NCBI GenBank assembly: GCA_963729215.1
Contig: CAVSND010000019.1
Location: 124,001 to 188,000, forward strand
DNA length: 64,000 nucleotides
Direction of reading: 5' to 3'
DNA from: CAVQJU01 sp963729215
GTDB taxonomy: Bacteria > Acidobacteriota > Vicinamibacteria > Vicinamibacterales > CAVVIG01
In this document: piece after piece, positions 43,849-54,613 of the stretch
How the letters are laid out: each line of letters starts with the position of its first letter
Position numbering within the stretch: position 1 is the stretch's first letter
Translations under genes and position numbers: made by a program
The notes under the pieces: model-generated
What the model was told of the DNA's origin: nothing
Seen by the model: only the letters and a program-made list of their open reading frames with translations
Databases searched by the model: none

Positions 43849-45200
43849 CCGACTCGGCGCAGAAGATGACCGAGGATCTGCTCCGTCCCCTGCTGGTGAC
43901 GTCGTGGCGTTTCTACGCCCTCGTCGCGGTCCTGTTCGGCATCGTCCTGCTCGGTGTCGGGTCGTTTGCGTACCAGGTCGATCGCGGCATCGGCGTCTGG
44001 GGGCTCAACTGGCCCGTCTTCTGGGCGTTCGACATCACGAACTTCGTGTTCTGGATCGGCATCAGCCACGCCGGCACGCTCATCTCGGCGATCCTGAGAC
44101 TCGTGAATGCCGGCTGGCGGCGTCCCGTCACCCGGTGCGCCGAGGTGATCACGGCGTTCGCGCTGATGATCGGCGCGATGTTCCCGATCGTGCACCTCGG
44201 CCGGCCGTGGCTGTTCTTCTGGCTCATGCCGTATCCGACAGAGCGGCAGATCTGGCCGAATTTCAGGTCGCCTCTCGTCTGGGACTTTTTCGCGATTTCG
44301 ACGTATCTGACCGGCAGCCTCCTGTTTCTCTACCTGCCGACGATTCCGGACTTCGCGCTCGTTCGCGACCGGACGTCCGGCTGGCGTCACAAGATCTACG
44401 GTGCGCTGGCGCTCGGCTGGCGCGGCACGACCAGGCAATGGCACCGGCTGGAAACCGCCATGCAGATCATGGCGATTGCCATCATTCCGGTTGCCGTGTC
44501 CGTGCACACGATCGTGTCGTTCGACTTCTCGATGGCGATCGTGCCGATGTGGCATTCCACCATCTTCGGCCCGTACTTCGTGGCCGGCGCCATCTTCAGC
44601 GGCATCGCGGCCCTCATCATCGCGATGGCCGCGCTGCGCAAGTTCCTGCACCTCGAGGCGTACCTGCACCCGGTCCATTTCGAGAACCTCGGCAAGCTGC
44701 TGCTCATGATGAGCCTGCTGTGGGGGTACTTCGTCTTCGCGGAACGGCTGACAACCTGGTACGGCAACGAGTCCTCGGAGATGTCCGTCTTCTGGGCCAC
44801 CCAGCGCGGATCCTACGCCCCGCTCTACTGGACGATGGTCACGGTCAATTTCATCGTGCCGGTGTTTATCCTGTCCTTCAAGAAACTGCGTACCGTGGCG
44901 GGGTGCGTCGTCGCCTCCTGCGGTGTCGTCGTGGGGATGTGGCTCGAGCGGTTCCTGATCATCGTGCCGACGCTGAGCCACAAATACCTTTCGTATTCGT
45001 GGGGCTCCTACCGTCCCCGGATGCCGGAGATTCTGCTGCTCGTCTCGACGTTCGGCGCGATGGGGCTGCTGTACGTCCTCTTCTCGAAGTTCGTCCCGAT
45101 CATCTCGATCTGGGAGCTCAAGGTCGGCGAACAGCCGGAGGTCGTGGACGCCGAGGTGACGCGCGACGAGGCGGCCACGCTGTGGAGGACGAACCCCTGA
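43845..45200 (+). CDS. actC: ActC-like NrfD-family quinol-binding membrane subunit
   Basis: A 451-residue polytopic membrane protein with about ten helices. ATG 43845 overlaps the previous stop. NrfD/PsrC landmarks: FWIGISHAGTLISAILRLVN, FPIVHLGRPWLFFWLMPYP, FPNFRSPL-like IWPNFRSPLVWDFFAISTYL, VSVHTIVSFDFSMAIVPMWH and FFGPYF-like STIFGPYFVAGAIFSGIAAL. ActC binds menaquinol/ubiquinol. The TGA stop overlaps the ATG of actD (TGATG). Confidence 0.9.
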   Translation: MTDSAQKMTEDLLRPLLVTSWRFYALVAVLFGIVLLGVGSFAYQVDRGIGVWGLNWPVFWAFDITNFVFWIGISHAGTLISAILRLVNAGWRRPVTRCAEVITAFALMIGAMFPIVHLGRPWLFFWLMPYPTERQIWPNFRSPLVWDFFAISTYLTGSLLFLYLPTIPDFALVRDRTSGWRHKIYGALALGWRGTTRQWHRLETAMQIMAIAIIPVAVSVHTIVSFDFSMAIVPMWHSTIFGPYFVAGAIFSGIAALIIAMAALRKFLHLEAYLHPVHFENLGKLLLMMSLLWGYFVFAERLTTWYGNESSEMSVFWATQRGSYAPLYWTMVTVNFIVPVFILSFKKLRTVAGCVVASCGVVVGMWLERFLIIVPTLSHKYLSYSWGSYRPRMPEILLLVSTFGAMGLLYVLFSKFVPIISIWELKVGEQPEVVDAEVTRDEAATLWRTNP

Positions 45201-45727
45201 TGGCTGCACGCCTTCCGGCGATGTACGGTCTGTTCGAGCAGCCAGAGGCGGCGCAGCTGGCGTTCACGGCTCTCCGCCAGGCGGGCGTCGCGGAGCCGGA
45301 TATCACCGTCATCTCGTCCGAACCGTTCGAGCACTTCGAGTTCAGTCATCGCGATCGGTCGCTCGCGCTCTTCAGGCTCGCTGGCATCGGGGGCGTGCTG
45401 GGGTTCATTATTGGCGTGTCACTGACCGCCGGGACCGAGCGCGCCTGGCCCATCAATGTGGGCAACATGCCGATCCTGGCGTGGTGGCCGAACCTGGTCA
45501 TCATCTTCGAGCTGACGATGCTCTCGGCGATCCTCACGACCGTTGTCTCGTTGCTCGTCACCGCGCGTTTACCGTCGCGTGCCGCGTCCATGTACGATCC
45601 GGAAGTGTCGGACGGCAAGATCCTGGTCGGTGTCGCGCTGACGGCCGATCGAACGCCCGATGCGATCCGCCGTGCGCTCGACGCCGGCGGGGCGCTTGCC
45701 GTGAAGACCGCCGACTTTCAGAGCTGA
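45200..45727 (+). CDS. actD: ActD-like DUF3341 membrane protein
   Basis: A 175-residue DUF3341 protein with two membrane helices (about residues 58-80 and 98-120). N-terminal MYGLFEQPEAAQLAFTALRQ, then the hairpin GVLGFIIGVSLTAGTERAWP and INVGNMPILAWWPNLVIIFE. ActD stabilises ACIII. In canonical operons it is followed by actE and actF; here a two-haem cytochrome follows, and no second NrfD-type or ActF-like gene is visible. Confidence 0.88.
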   Translation: MAARLPAMYGLFEQPEAAQLAFTALRQAGVAEPDITVISSEPFEHFEFSHRDRSLALFRLAGIGGVLGFIIGVSLTAGTERAWPINVGNMPILAWWPNLVIIFELTMLSAILTTVVSLLVTARLPSRAASMYDPEVSDGKILVGVALTADRTPDAIRRALDAGGALAVKTADFQS

Positions 45728-45740
45728 GAGGAGAACACCC

Positions 45741-47021
45741 ATGAAATCCTGGTCGAAAGGACTGGTCTTCGCCGTCACCGCCATGACCGTGGCGTGGCTG
45801 ACCAGCATCACGTTCGCGTCGAACGCGGCATCATCCGGCGGGGCACTTCCGAAGCCGCCGGCGATCGCGCCCGGGACGGCCGTTCCTCTCCACGCGGCGC
45901 CCGCCTTCAAGCAGGCGGCCCAGGCGGCTCAGATGACGGCGAAACCCCAGATGTCCGAGGCCGTCTTCAAGAACGTCCAGGTCCTCAAGGGCATCCCGGT
46001 CGACGAGTTCATGGGGACGATGGGCGTCTTCACGACGTCGCTCAGCCTGTGCTGCGGCAACTGCCACACCGGCGCCGGCACGTCGGATCCCAAGTGGGAA
46101 GACGATACGGGCTCGCCGCAGACCGCCCGGAAACGCACCGCCCGCGCGATGATCCAGATGGTGCAGAACATCAACCGGACGAACTTCGGCGGACGGCAGG
46201 TGGTGACGTGCTGGACGTGCCACCGCGGCCAGCTGTCGCCGAGCGTAACGCCGCCGCTCGACTTCGCGTACGGGGAAGCCGTCGTCACGCCGCCGGACAT
46301 CCTGCTGCGCGACCCGAATGCCGCCAGGACCGTCGATCAAATCTTCGCCAGGCTGGTCGAGGCGGAGGGTGGCGCGGCACGCGTCAACGCGCTCACGAGC
46401 TACACCGCCAAGGGCAACAGTCTGTTGTTCGGCGAAGTCGGCAAGGGGAACCCCGCGGAGATCTACGCGAAGTCCGATGGCAAGGTCGCGACGTACGTTC
46501 ATCAGCAGGAAGGCGACGTGGTGCGCGCGTACGACGGCACGACCGCGTGGTGGCAGCTGCCGCTCACGGTCACGCCGCAATATCCGCTCACGGCGACCCT
46601 GCTCGAAGGCGCGAAGTTCGACGCCATGATGGCGTTCCCGTGGAAAATCCGGCCGTTCTTCACGACGTGGCGCGTCAGCTTCGGTCAGACCATTGACGGC
46701 GTCGACGTCGACGTCCTGCAGGGCGCCACGCCCACGGGCATGATCGGCACGCTCTACTTCGACAAGAAGACGGGCCTCCTCAAACGCTATATCCGCTACG
46801 CGAACACCATGGTCGGCCGCATCCCGACGCAGGTGGACTACGACGACTACCGCGACGTGGCCGGCGTGAAGATGCCGTTCAAATACAGCTATGCGTGGGT
46901 GAGCGAGCGCGACGACTGGACGTTCACAAGCTACGAACCCAACGTGACGATCGACAACGCCAGGTTCGGACGGCCCGATCCCAAGACGGCCGGAGAAGTC
47001 AGCGGGCGGAAGGGCAAGTAG
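45741..47021 (+). CDS. Reaction-centre-type cytochrome c with C-terminal beta domain
   Basis: A 426-residue exported protein; AGGAG precedes ATG 45741. Residues about 75-160 match the photosynthetic reaction-centre cytochrome family: FKNVQVLKGIPVDEFMGTMG, CCGNCHTGAG, MIQMVQNINRTNFGG and CWTCHRGQLSP, giving two haems instead of the usual four. The remaining 260 residues form a beta-rich domain (LVEAEGGAARVNALTSYTAK, PFFTTWRVSFGQTIDGVDVD, YDDYRDVAGVKMPFKYSYAW). No photosynthesis genes are present; in Acidobacteriota such proteins occur in respiratory settings. Likely an electron acceptor for the complex encoded upstream; this is inference. Confidence 0.82.
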   Translation: MKSWSKGLVFAVTAMTVAWLTSITFASNAASSGGALPKPPAIAPGTAVPLHAAPAFKQAAQAAQMTAKPQMSEAVFKNVQVLKGIPVDEFMGTMGVFTTSLSLCCGNCHTGAGTSDPKWEDDTGSPQTARKRTARAMIQMVQNINRTNFGGRQVVTCWTCHRGQLSPSVTPPLDFAYGEAVVTPPDILLRDPNAARTVDQIFARLVEAEGGAARVNALTSYTAKGNSLLFGEVGKGNPAEIYAKSDGKVATYVHQQEGDVVRAYDGTTAWWQLPLTVTPQYPLTATLLEGAKFDAMMAFPWKIRPFFTTWRVSFGQTIDGVDVDVLQGATPTGMIGTLYFDKKTGLLKRYIRYANTMVGRIPTQVDYDDYRDVAGVKMPFKYSYAWVSERDDWTFTSYEPNVTIDNARFGRPDPKTAGEVSGRKGK

Positions 47022-47059
47022 CTGGCAGGCTGCTGAAGAGCGCAGCCTCGGGAACTACA

Positions 47060-47118
47060 AACGTAAAACGAAGAACGGCGGAATTCCGGCGCATCTTCGT
47101 CGTTCTACATTTTGCGTT
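47060..47118. repeat. ACGTAAAACG inverted repeat
   Basis: AACGTAAAACGAAGAACG on the left and CGTTCTACATTTTGCGTT on the right pair imperfectly around a palindromic centre (GCGGAATTCCGGC). It shares units with 37759 and 54520 and may terminate the cytochrome transcript. The rest of 47022-47239 shows no gene. Confidence 0.6.
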
Positions 47119-47239
47119 CTCCATTCAGGGCGGTATTTGCCTGCGCCCTGCTAGAATCGCCGTTCGACGAGCGGGTGTGAGGCGTCGGGACTTCGCGCCA
47201 CTGACTTCCGTGAAAACCGCTTGAGCGGCCGTTCTCGCG

Positions 47240-49087
47240 TTGCTCGTCCTGGTGCTCGCCGCCGCGCCTTGCGCGGCCGAATGGCGCCGGCTCGACAGCC
47301 CGAACTTCACCATCATCGGCGACGTGGGTGCCGGCGAACTGCGCGATCTGGCCGTGAAGTTCGAGGGTTTCCGCGAAAGCCTCGGCCGCGCGCTCGGCGC
47401 GCGCGCGACCGCCGCGGCGGTGCCCACGGTCATCATCGTTTTTCCGACCGACAAGGCCTTCAGCCCGTTCAAGCCGACGTACCAGGGCAAGCCGCGAGCC
47501 GATGTCCGCGGGTTTTTTGTCCCTGGCGCGAACATCAATTACATCCTCATGGAAAGCGACGGCAGCGAGCGCGTCGTGTTCCATGAGTACGCTCACCTGA
47601 TCGTCTCCAACACGATCACCAACCCGCCCGTCTGGCTGAACGAGGGGCTGGCGGAGTTCTACAGCACCTTCAAGCTGATGGACGGCAAGCGCGCGCAGAT
47701 CGGACTGGCCATCGGCGAACATCTGGCCGCGCTGAGGACGAACGGTCGCGTGCCGTTGCCCGAGCTGCTCAAGGTCGATCAGCGGTCACCGCTGTACAAC
47801 GAAACTGCGCGCGCGTCGATCTTCTATGCGGAGGCGTGGGCGCTCACGCACATGATCCTGAACGGTCAGCCCAGCCGCGTGACCGAGCTCTCCGCGTATC
47901 TGCGTGCGGTGGCCGACGGCAAGCCGGAGGCGCGTGCGTGGGAGGAGACGTTTGGCACCGAGCGAACCGAGCAGGAGTTCCGGCAGTACCTGACGCGCAA
48001 CCTCTTCAACACCGTGGTCATCGACTTTCCCGAAAAGGTGGCGCAGCTGTCCGCGACAGCGACAGCGCTGCCGCCCGCCGACGTCGCGGCGTTTCTCGGC
48101 GCTTACCTCGTGTCGCACAGACAGGACGACGAAGCGGCCGTGCTGCTCGAGCAGGCGCTGAAGATCGACCCGGCCAATTCCCGGGCAGCCGTCGCGACAG
48201 CGGAACTCGAGATGCGCCGTCAACAATACGGCGGCGCGGAGAAGCGGCTGACAGGTCTCGGCAAGACCGACGATTGGCTCGTGGCTTACAGCGCCGCGAT
48301 GGCGATGGCCGAACTGGCCGGCGTCGGGATCGCCGGGTCTCCGAACACCGAATTGATCCAGGCTGCGCGCCGTCAACTCGATGTCGTCCAGCGCGACCGC
48401 GGCGAGGTCCCGAATGTGATCGCGCACCGCGCGGCGCTGGAGCTGACCGGCCCCGAACCGCCGACAGTTGAAGCCAGCGCGTCCATTGCCCGCGCCCGCG
48501 CACTGGCGCCGGGGCGGTACGATTACGCGTTCATCGAGGCCCAGATCTTCAGCCGCCGCGGCCAGTTTGACGCCGCCCGCGCCGCGATCGCCCCGCTGAT
48601 GTCGGGCCTGTATCCTCCCGGCGTGCGCGATTCGGCCCGCAGCCTCATGGGGTATGTCGTGGCAGTGGAGGAGCGGCGTAAAGCCGGCGCGCGCGACGAC
48701 GTTTCTAACTTCCTCGCCGCATCGGGGTCGAAGTCCGTTCCCGTGCCGGGCATCGACGAACCGCCGCGCCAGACTGGCGGATCGCCGAAGTTCATCCCCT
48801 CGTTTCGCGTGGTTCAGGCGGGCGAAGAGCGGGTGGAAGGCACACTCGAGCGAATCGATTGCGCGGCCAGCGGTACGGCGACGTTTGGCCTGAGAGAGGG
48901 CGGCAGCCCCGGTCCGCTCAGGGCACGGCTGAGCGACGTGGAGTTCATCACCTATCGAGACGACCTGACGGGGGGCGTCAAGTGTGGTGCGATGCCGCCG
49001 CAGATGCGCGTCTACATCACCTGGCATCCCGGTGGACAGCCGGGGAGCGAACGGACAGTCGTCGCTGTTGAATTCCTCCCAAAGTAA
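47240..49087 (+). CDS. DUF1570-like metallopeptidase with TPR region
   Basis: A 615-residue exported protein. Residues about 110-150 have VVFHEYAHLIVSNTITNPPV followed by WLNEGLAEFYSTF, the HExxH plus downstream Glu of gluzincin peptidases. The N-terminus (WRRLDSPNFTIIGDVGAGEL) fits DUF1570-like proteins. Residues about 285-480 carry helical TPR-like repeats (FLGAYLVSHRQDDEAAVLLE). The reading starts at TTG 47240. In the same frame, GTG 47210 would give a better signal peptide (MKTA-stop-AAVLALLVLVLAA) but a TGA at 47222-47224 interrupts it, so a base substitution or stop is possible. The substrate is unknown. Confidence 0.75.
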   Translation: MLVLVLAAAPCAAEWRRLDSPNFTIIGDVGAGELRDLAVKFEGFRESLGRALGARATAAAVPTVIIVFPTDKAFSPFKPTYQGKPRADVRGFFVPGANINYILMESDGSERVVFHEYAHLIVSNTITNPPVWLNEGLAEFYSTFKLMDGKRAQIGLAIGEHLAALRTNGRVPLPELLKVDQRSPLYNETARASIFYAEAWALTHMILNGQPSRVTELSAYLRAVADGKPEARAWEETFGTERTEQEFRQYLTRNLFNTVVIDFPEKVAQLSATATALPPADVAAFLGAYLVSHRQDDEAAVLLEQALKIDPANSRAAVATAELEMRRQQYGGAEKRLTGLGKTDDWLVAYSAAMAMAELAGVGIAGSPNTELIQAARRQLDVVQRDRGEVPNVIAHRAALELTGPEPPTVEASASIARARALAPGRYDYAFIEAQIFSRRGQFDAARAAIAPLMSGLYPPGVRDSARSLMGYVVAVEERRKAGARDDVSNFLAASGSKSVPVPGIDEPPRQTGGSPKFIPSFRVVQAGEERVEGTLERIDCAASGTATFGLREGGSPGPLRARLSDVEFITYRDDLTGGVKCGAMPPQMRVYITWHPGGQPGSERTVVAVEFLPK

Positions 49088-49138
49088 CCACGAGCCACGA
49101 GCCACGAGCCCCGAGCCCCGAGCCACGAGCTACGAGGA
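49086..49138. repeat. CGAGCCA tandem repeat
   Basis: Seven units of CACGAGC/CCCGAGC between two convergent genes, reaching the last codons of the reductase on the minus strand. Same family as 43084. Confidence 0.75.
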
Positions 49139-50131
49139 GACGTTGACCACGAATCGCCCCCTGGCGTTCCCTGCCGCGAGCGTCGAGAAGGCGCGGGGAA
49201 GGCCGGCGAGATCGATTTCGCGCGCGATGGAGTGGAGCATCTTGGGCTTCATGTCCGTCGCGAGACGCCGCCAGATCTCGATCCGCGGCGCCATCGGACA
49301 CATCACCGAATCGATGCCAAGCAGGTTGACGCCGCGCAGGATGAACGGCACCACGGTGGTGTTGACTTCAGTGCCGCCCGTCAGTCCCGAGTTCGCGATG
49401 CTCGCGCGGTAGTTCATCGTCTTGGTCAGCCACGCGAGCGTGTCCCCTCCAACCGGATCGACGGCGCCCGCCCACATCATCTTTTCCAGCGGCCGCGGAC
49501 TCTTCTGCGCGAGCGACCGCGGGACGACGTCGGTCGCGCCGAGCGATTTCAGGTAGTCGTGTTCGGTCTCTTTGCCGGTCATCGCGGTGACCTGGTAACC
49601 CAGGCCCGCGAGAATCGCGACCGCGATGCTCCCGACGCCGCCGGTGGCTCCGGTGACCAGCACGGGACCCGTTCCCGGCTTCAGGCCGTTCTCTTCCAGG
49701 CGGATGACGGACATGGCGGCGGTGAATCCGGCCGTGCCGAGCGTCATGGCGTCGCGCGGGCTGAGGCCGGAAGGAATCCTGACGACCCAGTCGGCTGGTA
49801 CGCGCACGAACGCGGCGTAGCCTCCGTCGTTGGCGACTCCCAGATCGTAACCGGTCACGAGGACGTGATCGCCCTCGCGGAATCGCGCGTCCGTGCTCGA
49901 GGCCACCGTTCCGGCCACGTCGATGCCGCCGATGATCGGCAGGCGCTTCAGGATCTTCGCCGCGCCTGTCGCGGCGAGCGCGTCCTTGAAGTTGACGCTC
50001 GAAAAGGATGCGGCGATGACGACGTCCCCGGCGCTCAACTCGTCCACGGTCGTGTCCACGACGGTGCCGCCGGTGGTGCCGTTGGTTTCAGAAATCCGGA
50101 ATGCCTTGAATGAGCCGCGTGCAGGTGTCAC
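49130..50131 (-). CDS. AcuI/YhdH-type zinc-free medium-chain reductase
   Basis: A 333-residue cytoplasmic NADPH-dependent reductase of the MDR superfamily, YhdH/AcuI subgroup, which reduces acrylyl-CoA or similar enoyl substrates. Landmarks: FSSVNFKDALAATGAAKILK, PIIGGIDVAGTV, EGDHVLVTGYDLGVANDGGY, TLGTAGFTAAMSVIRLEENG and nucleotide-binding VLVTGATGGVGSIAVAILAG. GTG 50131 is the start. It points toward the acyl-CoA synthetase region; a propionate or acrylate detoxification link is possible but not shown. Confidence 0.88.
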   Translation of the reverse strand: MTPARGSFKAFRISETNGTTGGTVVDTTVDELSAGDVVIAASFSSVNFKDALAATGAAKILKRLPIIGGIDVAGTVASSTDARFREGDHVLVTGYDLGVANDGGYAAFVRVPADWVVRIPSGLSPRDAMTLGTAGFTAAMSVIRLEENGLKPGTGPVLVTGATGGVGSIAVAILAGLGYQVTAMTGKETEHDYLKSLGATDVVPRSLAQKSPRPLEKMMWAGAVDPVGGDTLAWLTKTMNYRASIANSGLTGGTEVNTTVVPFILRGVNLLGIDSVMCPMAPRIEIWRRLATDMKPKMLHSIAREIDLAGLPRAFSTLAAGNARGRFVVNVSS

Positions 50132-50263
50132 AGCACGAATTTAGCACCAACTGCGACGGCCACGGAATCCAGCCGTGTTTCCTGCTCGCTGAGCAGGTTT
50201 GATCCGGGCATGTTGCTCTGCTAAGCTCGCCGAATTCCTTGCACTGGGGGCTGTCGTACGGCC

Positions 50264-50749
50264 ATGAGAACGCTCCCGCTTCTCGGCTTGATCGCGACGA
50301 TGAGCGCGTGCATCGTCGTGGGCGTGGCGCCGACGCCCGTAGGTCCCGTGTCGTTCGTGGTAATCGTCAATCCGGTCCTGTTCCCCGTCAACGCGGTGTT
50401 GTCGGTGGATGTCTGGAATGCGGCGCAACTGGCCGCGCTCGACGAGAACGCTCGATGTGCGAACGGCCGAGGCCCCGGCCTGGCCCAGATGCAATGTCCC
50501 CCCGGCGTCACGTACAAGGACGTCATCCCGGAGCGGGTGCAGATCCCGCTGTCGTCTTCGATGACGTCGTTCGAGCTCACGCCGAGGCAGGTCGGCGCGG
50601 GCGAGAAGTTCAGGATTCATGTGTCCGGCCCGGGCCGCGAGCGCTGCCATACGAGCTCCGCGGATCTGGTCCGGACCGCGGAACGCGGCCGCACGCTGCT
50701 TGATGGTCTCGCGTGGCAGACGACGCCGAACGGGTGCATCGCGGGGTAA
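50264..50749 (+). CDS. Putative lipoprotein of unknown function
   Basis: A 161-residue protein with an N-terminal hydrophobic segment ending LIATMSAC, a possible lipobox. The body contains a Val/Pro-rich strand region (VVGVAPTPVGPVSFVVIVNP), four further Cys (two near ARCANGRG and MQCPPG, two near RERCHTS and NGCIAG) that could form disulfides, and no recognised domain. It is 16 bases upstream of the acyl-CoA synthetase but probably unrelated. Confidence 0.55.
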   Translation: MRTLPLLGLIATMSACIVVGVAPTPVGPVSFVVIVNPVLFPVNAVLSVDVWNAAQLAALDENARCANGRGPGLAQMQCPPGVTYKDVIPERVQIPLSSSMTSFELTPRQVGAGEKFRIHVSGPGRERCHTSSADLVRTAERGRTLLDGLAWQTTPNGCIAG

Positions 50750-50765
50750 CGTATACTCGGCGCCC

Positions 50766-52736
<1,971 letters not shown>

Positions 52737-52997
52737 CGGCCTTCGACACGTCCGGCGGCTCTGGACGAAGCGCCGGCTCACATAAACGGGTAGGTGACTT
52801 CGCGGGGCCGGGGCTGTAGACTGTTGCCCGCTAAGATATTGACCACAGGCAGGATGAACCGGGCAGGACTGGGCAGCGGTCGGGAGAATTGTTACGGTGA
52901 ACAACTCCCCGGCAGGTGCCGATAAACCGTTGGGTGCAGTTGGCCGGTCAGCCAACATCGTTTAAGATAGACGGCGTTAACTAGCGGGAGGTTTTCG

Positions 52998-53411
52998 ATG
53001 CGAACGAAGTTGTCAGTAATGATTGCCGGTCTCGGGTTGCTCCTGGCGGCCGTGCCGGTTCTCGCGCACCATTCCTTCGCCGCCGAATTTGACGCGAAGA
53101 AGCCCGTCAAGCTTTCGGGCACGGTGACGAAGATGGAGTGGATCAACCCACACGCGTGGATCTACATCGACGTCAAGAACACCGACGGCACCGTCACGAA
53201 CTGGATGGTGGAAGCCGGCGCACCGAACGCTCTCCTCCGCCGCGGCTGGACGAAGAACTCGCTGCTGCCGGGCACGGAAATCGTCATCGAAGGGTACCAG
53301 GCCAAGGACGGGGCGAATCGCGCCAACGGACGCGACATCACGTTCAAGGACGGCAAGAAGCTCTTCGTCGGATCGCAGGGCACCGGCGCACCGGACGAAC
53401 GCAAGGAATAG
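52998..53411 (+). CDS. DUF6152 family protein, third copy
   Basis: A 137-residue exported protein; GGGAGG at 52986-52991 precedes ATG 52998. The signal ends VPVLAHHSF. Core: LSGTVTKMEWINPHAWIYID, NWMVEAGAPNALLRRGWTKN, LPGTEIVIEGYQAKDG, NGRDITFKDGKKLFVGS. This is the most canonical copy in the window. The 260-base region upstream includes an inverted repeat TTGGC-GCCAA (52946-52961) and TAAGAT at 52970, a possible -10 element. Confidence 0.85.
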   Translation: MRTKLSVMIAGLGLLLAAVPVLAHHSFAAEFDAKKPVKLSGTVTKMEWINPHAWIYIDVKNTDGTVTNWMVEAGAPNALLRRGWTKNSLLPGTEIVIEGYQAKDGANRANGRDITFKDGKKLFVGSQGTGAPDERKE

Positions 53412-53648
53412 CGGCCGGCAGCTTGACGCCAGAGATTGACGGCATGGGATGCCCGGAGCGCTCGTCTCCGGGACATCCCGTGTCGCTCCCTCCGCGCTTT
53501 CATGACCCCTCCACGTTGACACCGGCGCTCGACTTCGGGTAGAAGTTTGTTCGAAATCTTGGTTCAGACATGAATTAAGTAAGGTCCGCCCGAGCCAGGC
53601 GCCACGTGGTGCGCCGGCCGGAGCGGGTTTCACGAGGAGAATCGGTCC

Positions 53649-54488
53649 ATGCGAAATTCGTTCAGAGGGGTATTGATCGCGACCGGCGTCGCGGCGGTTG
53701 TCTCGCTTGCGGTGGTGCCCGCGGTCCTGCGCGGCCAGGCGCCCGCCGGGCGGGGAGCGGCGCCCGCGGCCGCACGCGTGCCGCGAACGGCCGACGGCAA
53801 GCCGAACTTGAACGGCATCTGGCAGGTCATGGTCAATTCCAACTGGAACCTCGAGGACCACGGCGCGTCCGCCGGACCGTTCTACCAGCTCGGCGCGACG
53901 GGCGCGGTGCCGGCCGGCCAGGGCATCGTCGAGGGCGGCGAGATTCCGTATACGGCGGCCGCGAAGGCCAAGCGCGACGACAACGCCCGCAACCACCTGA
54001 CGCTCGATCCCGAGGTCAAGTGCTACATGCCGGGCATCCCGCGCGCGACCTACATGCCGTTTCCCTTCCAGATCGTCCAGAGCCCGCAGAACATCCTGTT
54101 CGCGTACGAATACGCGTCGGCGAACCGCGTGGTCAACATGGGCAAGCCGACCGAGGCGCCCGTCGACAGCTGGATGGGCTGGTCGAATGGCAAGTGGGAA
54201 GGCGACACGCTGGTCGTCGACGTCACGGGCCTCAACGGCAATGCGTGGCTCGACCGCGCCGGCAACTACACCACCGACACGACGCACGTCGTCGAGCGCT
54301 ATACGCTGACCGACGCCGACCACATCAACTACGAGGCGACGATCGAGGACGCCAAGCTCTTCACGAAGCCCTGGAAGCTCAGCACGGTGCTCTACAAGCA
54401 CACCGAGAAGTACTTCCAGCTGCTCGAATTCAAGTGCGTGGAGTTCTCCGAAGAACTGCTCTACGGCCACCTGCGCAAGAAGTACTAA
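53649..54488 (+). CDS. Secreted protein related to cassette proteins A and B
   Basis: A 279-residue exported protein; GAGGAGA lies upstream of ATG 53649. After a signal and Gly/Ala linker: RTADGKPNLNGIWQVMVNSN, LDPEVKCYMPGIPRATYMPF, WMGWSNGKWEGDTLVVDVTG, RYTLTDADHINYEATIEDAK. It is beta-rich, and the G-K-W-E-G-D-x-L-V-V core parallels GKWDGD in proteins A and A'. This kind of protein is abundant in Acidobacteriota, often without a name. Ligand unknown. Confidence 0.7.
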   Translation: MRNSFRGVLIATGVAAVVSLAVVPAVLRGQAPAGRGAAPAAARVPRTADGKPNLNGIWQVMVNSNWNLEDHGASAGPFYQLGATGAVPAGQGIVEGGEIPYTAAAKAKRDDNARNHLTLDPEVKCYMPGIPRATYMPFPFQIVQSPQNILFAYEYASANRVVNMGKPTEAPVDSWMGWSNGKWEGDTLVVDVTGLNGNAWLDRAGNYTTDTTHVVERYTLTDADHINYEATIEDAKLFTKPWKLSTVLYKHTEKYFQLLEFKCVEFSEELLYGHLRKKY

Positions 54489-54545
54489 CCGCGCTGGCGG
54501 GACCTTGGGCGCGGAACGCAAGACGCAGCACGTAGAACGTAGAAA

Positions 54546-54613
54546 CAAGACGCAAAACGCAAAAGGGGAGACGGTGAACGAGCCGTTTCCCGTTTTGCGT
54601 TTTGCGTTTTTTG
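54546..54613 (+). promoter_or_regulatory. Hairpin covering ribosome site, start and signal-peptide codons
   Basis: Left arm 54546-54574 (CAAGACGCAAAACGCAAAAG then GGGAGACGG) and right arm 54583-54613 (CCGTTTCCCGTTTTGCGTTT then TGCGTTTTTTG) pair with few mismatches around an 8-base loop. The ribosome site GGGGAG (54565-54570) and part of the GTG start lie in the left arm, and the right arm encodes the hydrophobic signal core FPVLRFAFFVLLAF. It may limit translation. Confidence 0.6.

Noticed and set aside
43821..45209. Minus-strand ORF of 462 codons opposite actC
   Set aside because: Arg/Asp/His-rich shadow of the NrfD-type gene, whose helices and operon overlaps are clear.
45741..47021. Evidence of phototrophy from the reaction-centre-type cytochrome
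   Set aside because: Only two haem motifs, no reaction-centre or pigment genes in the window, and the gene follows a respiratory cluster.
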